Of a stretch of 64,000 nt of DNA, positions 63,863-64,000 are shown piece after piece. The position numbers and the translations under genes were made by a program. A model generated the notes under the pieces. That model saw only the letters and a program-made list of their open reading frames with translations, had not been told where the DNA came from and ran no database searches. The DNA lies in the NCBI RefSeq assembly GCF_003097635.1, contig NZ_QCZI01000001.1, forward strand, positions 310,001-374,000. Reading direction: 5' to 3'. The stretch's first letter is position 1; each line of letters starts with the position of its first letter. Source of the DNA: Flavobacterium psychrotolerans. GTDB taxonomy: Bacteria; Bacteroidota; Bacteroidia; Flavobacteriales; Flavobacteriaceae.

Positions 63863-64000
63863 TTATTTTATTTCATAAACAATAAATTCTGCAGCATTAA
63901 ACTCTGCCTCAAATATCCACTGGTTTTCAATTAAAAGTTTTTTTAATGCCTCGTCCTCATTTTCTACATTTTCTACAATTCCAATTACTCTCATATCATT
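63863..64000 (-). CDS. Unknown small protein, C-terminal part (runs to the window edge)
   Basis: An open frame of 45 codons, ending NAAEFIVYEIK and a TAA stop at 63863. It contains MRVIGIVENVENEDEALKKL and WIFEAEF. An ATG at 63996-63994 could be the true start of a 43-residue protein, or the frame may continue beyond the edge. Acidic and plausibly real; no family is recognised. Confidence 0.5.
   Translation of the reverse strand, partial: NDMRVIGIVENVENEDEALKKLLIENQWIFEAEFNAAEFIVYEIK

Overview
This window is chromosomal DNA of a member of the Bacteroidota, most likely Flavobacterium or a close relative. The case rests on a GldI-type gliding-motility lipoprotein, several secreted proteins ending in type IX secretion (T9SS) sorting domains, lipoproteins and TonB-era outer-membrane families typical of the phylum, a glutamine synthetase III, AT-rich intergenic DNA, hardly any Shine-Dalgarno sites, and many promoters matching the Bacteroidota -7 element TAnnTTTG. 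No prophage, CRISPR array or intact insertion sequence is visible. The species cannot be named from the sequence alone.

Layout. 1-3.2 kb: typA/bipA (cut by the window edge), rpsT, two tRNA-Glu genes and proS, all on the minus strand. 3.3-12.4 kb: a Tyr/Asn/Trp-rich lipoprotein, an OmpP1/FadL-type channel, a B12-binding-type radical SAM enzyme and a 1,389-residue SBBP-repeat T9SS substrate. 12.4-17.4 kb: an MHS-type MFS carrier and a three-gene acyl-CoA carboxylase operon. 17.7-20.6 kb: bshC (bacillithiol synthesis) with a membrane acyltransferase. 20.9-23.6 kb: two tandem secreted SusE/SusF-like proteins behind an 18-bp palindromic LacI-type operator. 23.7-28.6 kb: ndk, a decayed transposase, yidC and pyrG. 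28.8-33.9 kb: DUF3820, and an operon guaA - LysM - LysM/receptor - osmC. 34.1-40.8 kb: exbB-exbD, a ClC channel, a DHH phosphoesterase, gldI and two cyclophilin-FKBP fusion isomerases. 41-47 kb: an unknown protein, an LRR T9SS protein, purM and two double-OmpA-domain proteins. 47.5-52 kb: glutamine synthetase III and a GSII-type glutamine synthetase transcribed divergently, then a TerC protein. 52-58.6 kb: small lipoproteins, DUF1543, a TPR histidine kinase/NarL regulator pair and an unknown secreted protein. 58.8-64 kb: an AraC regulator beside three small transcription units, a secreted-protein pair, and a beta-propeller-like protein with a GyrI-like protein.

The most novel-looking element lies at 59.2-62.3 kb. 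An AraC-family regulator gene is divergent from a free-standing transcript coding for a basic 35-residue peptide (60306-60413), followed by two related small secreted proteins. All three transcription units carry a similar upstream element (core like GAtAAAATAACA-TA-ATTGG) ending 34-35 bp before a TAnnTTTG -7 box; the first two share an almost identical 5' leader, and the last two share about 120 bp of promoter and the same terminator hairpin. This looks like a small regulon built by duplication of its control regions, probably run by the neighbouring AraC protein. The regulator assignment is inference; the shared DNA is visible directly.

A second theme is repeat invasion: short GC-rich palindromes and A/T-rich tandem motifs lie in several gaps (26.9, 29.05, 45.6, 63.8 kb) and twice inside the radical SAM reading frame.
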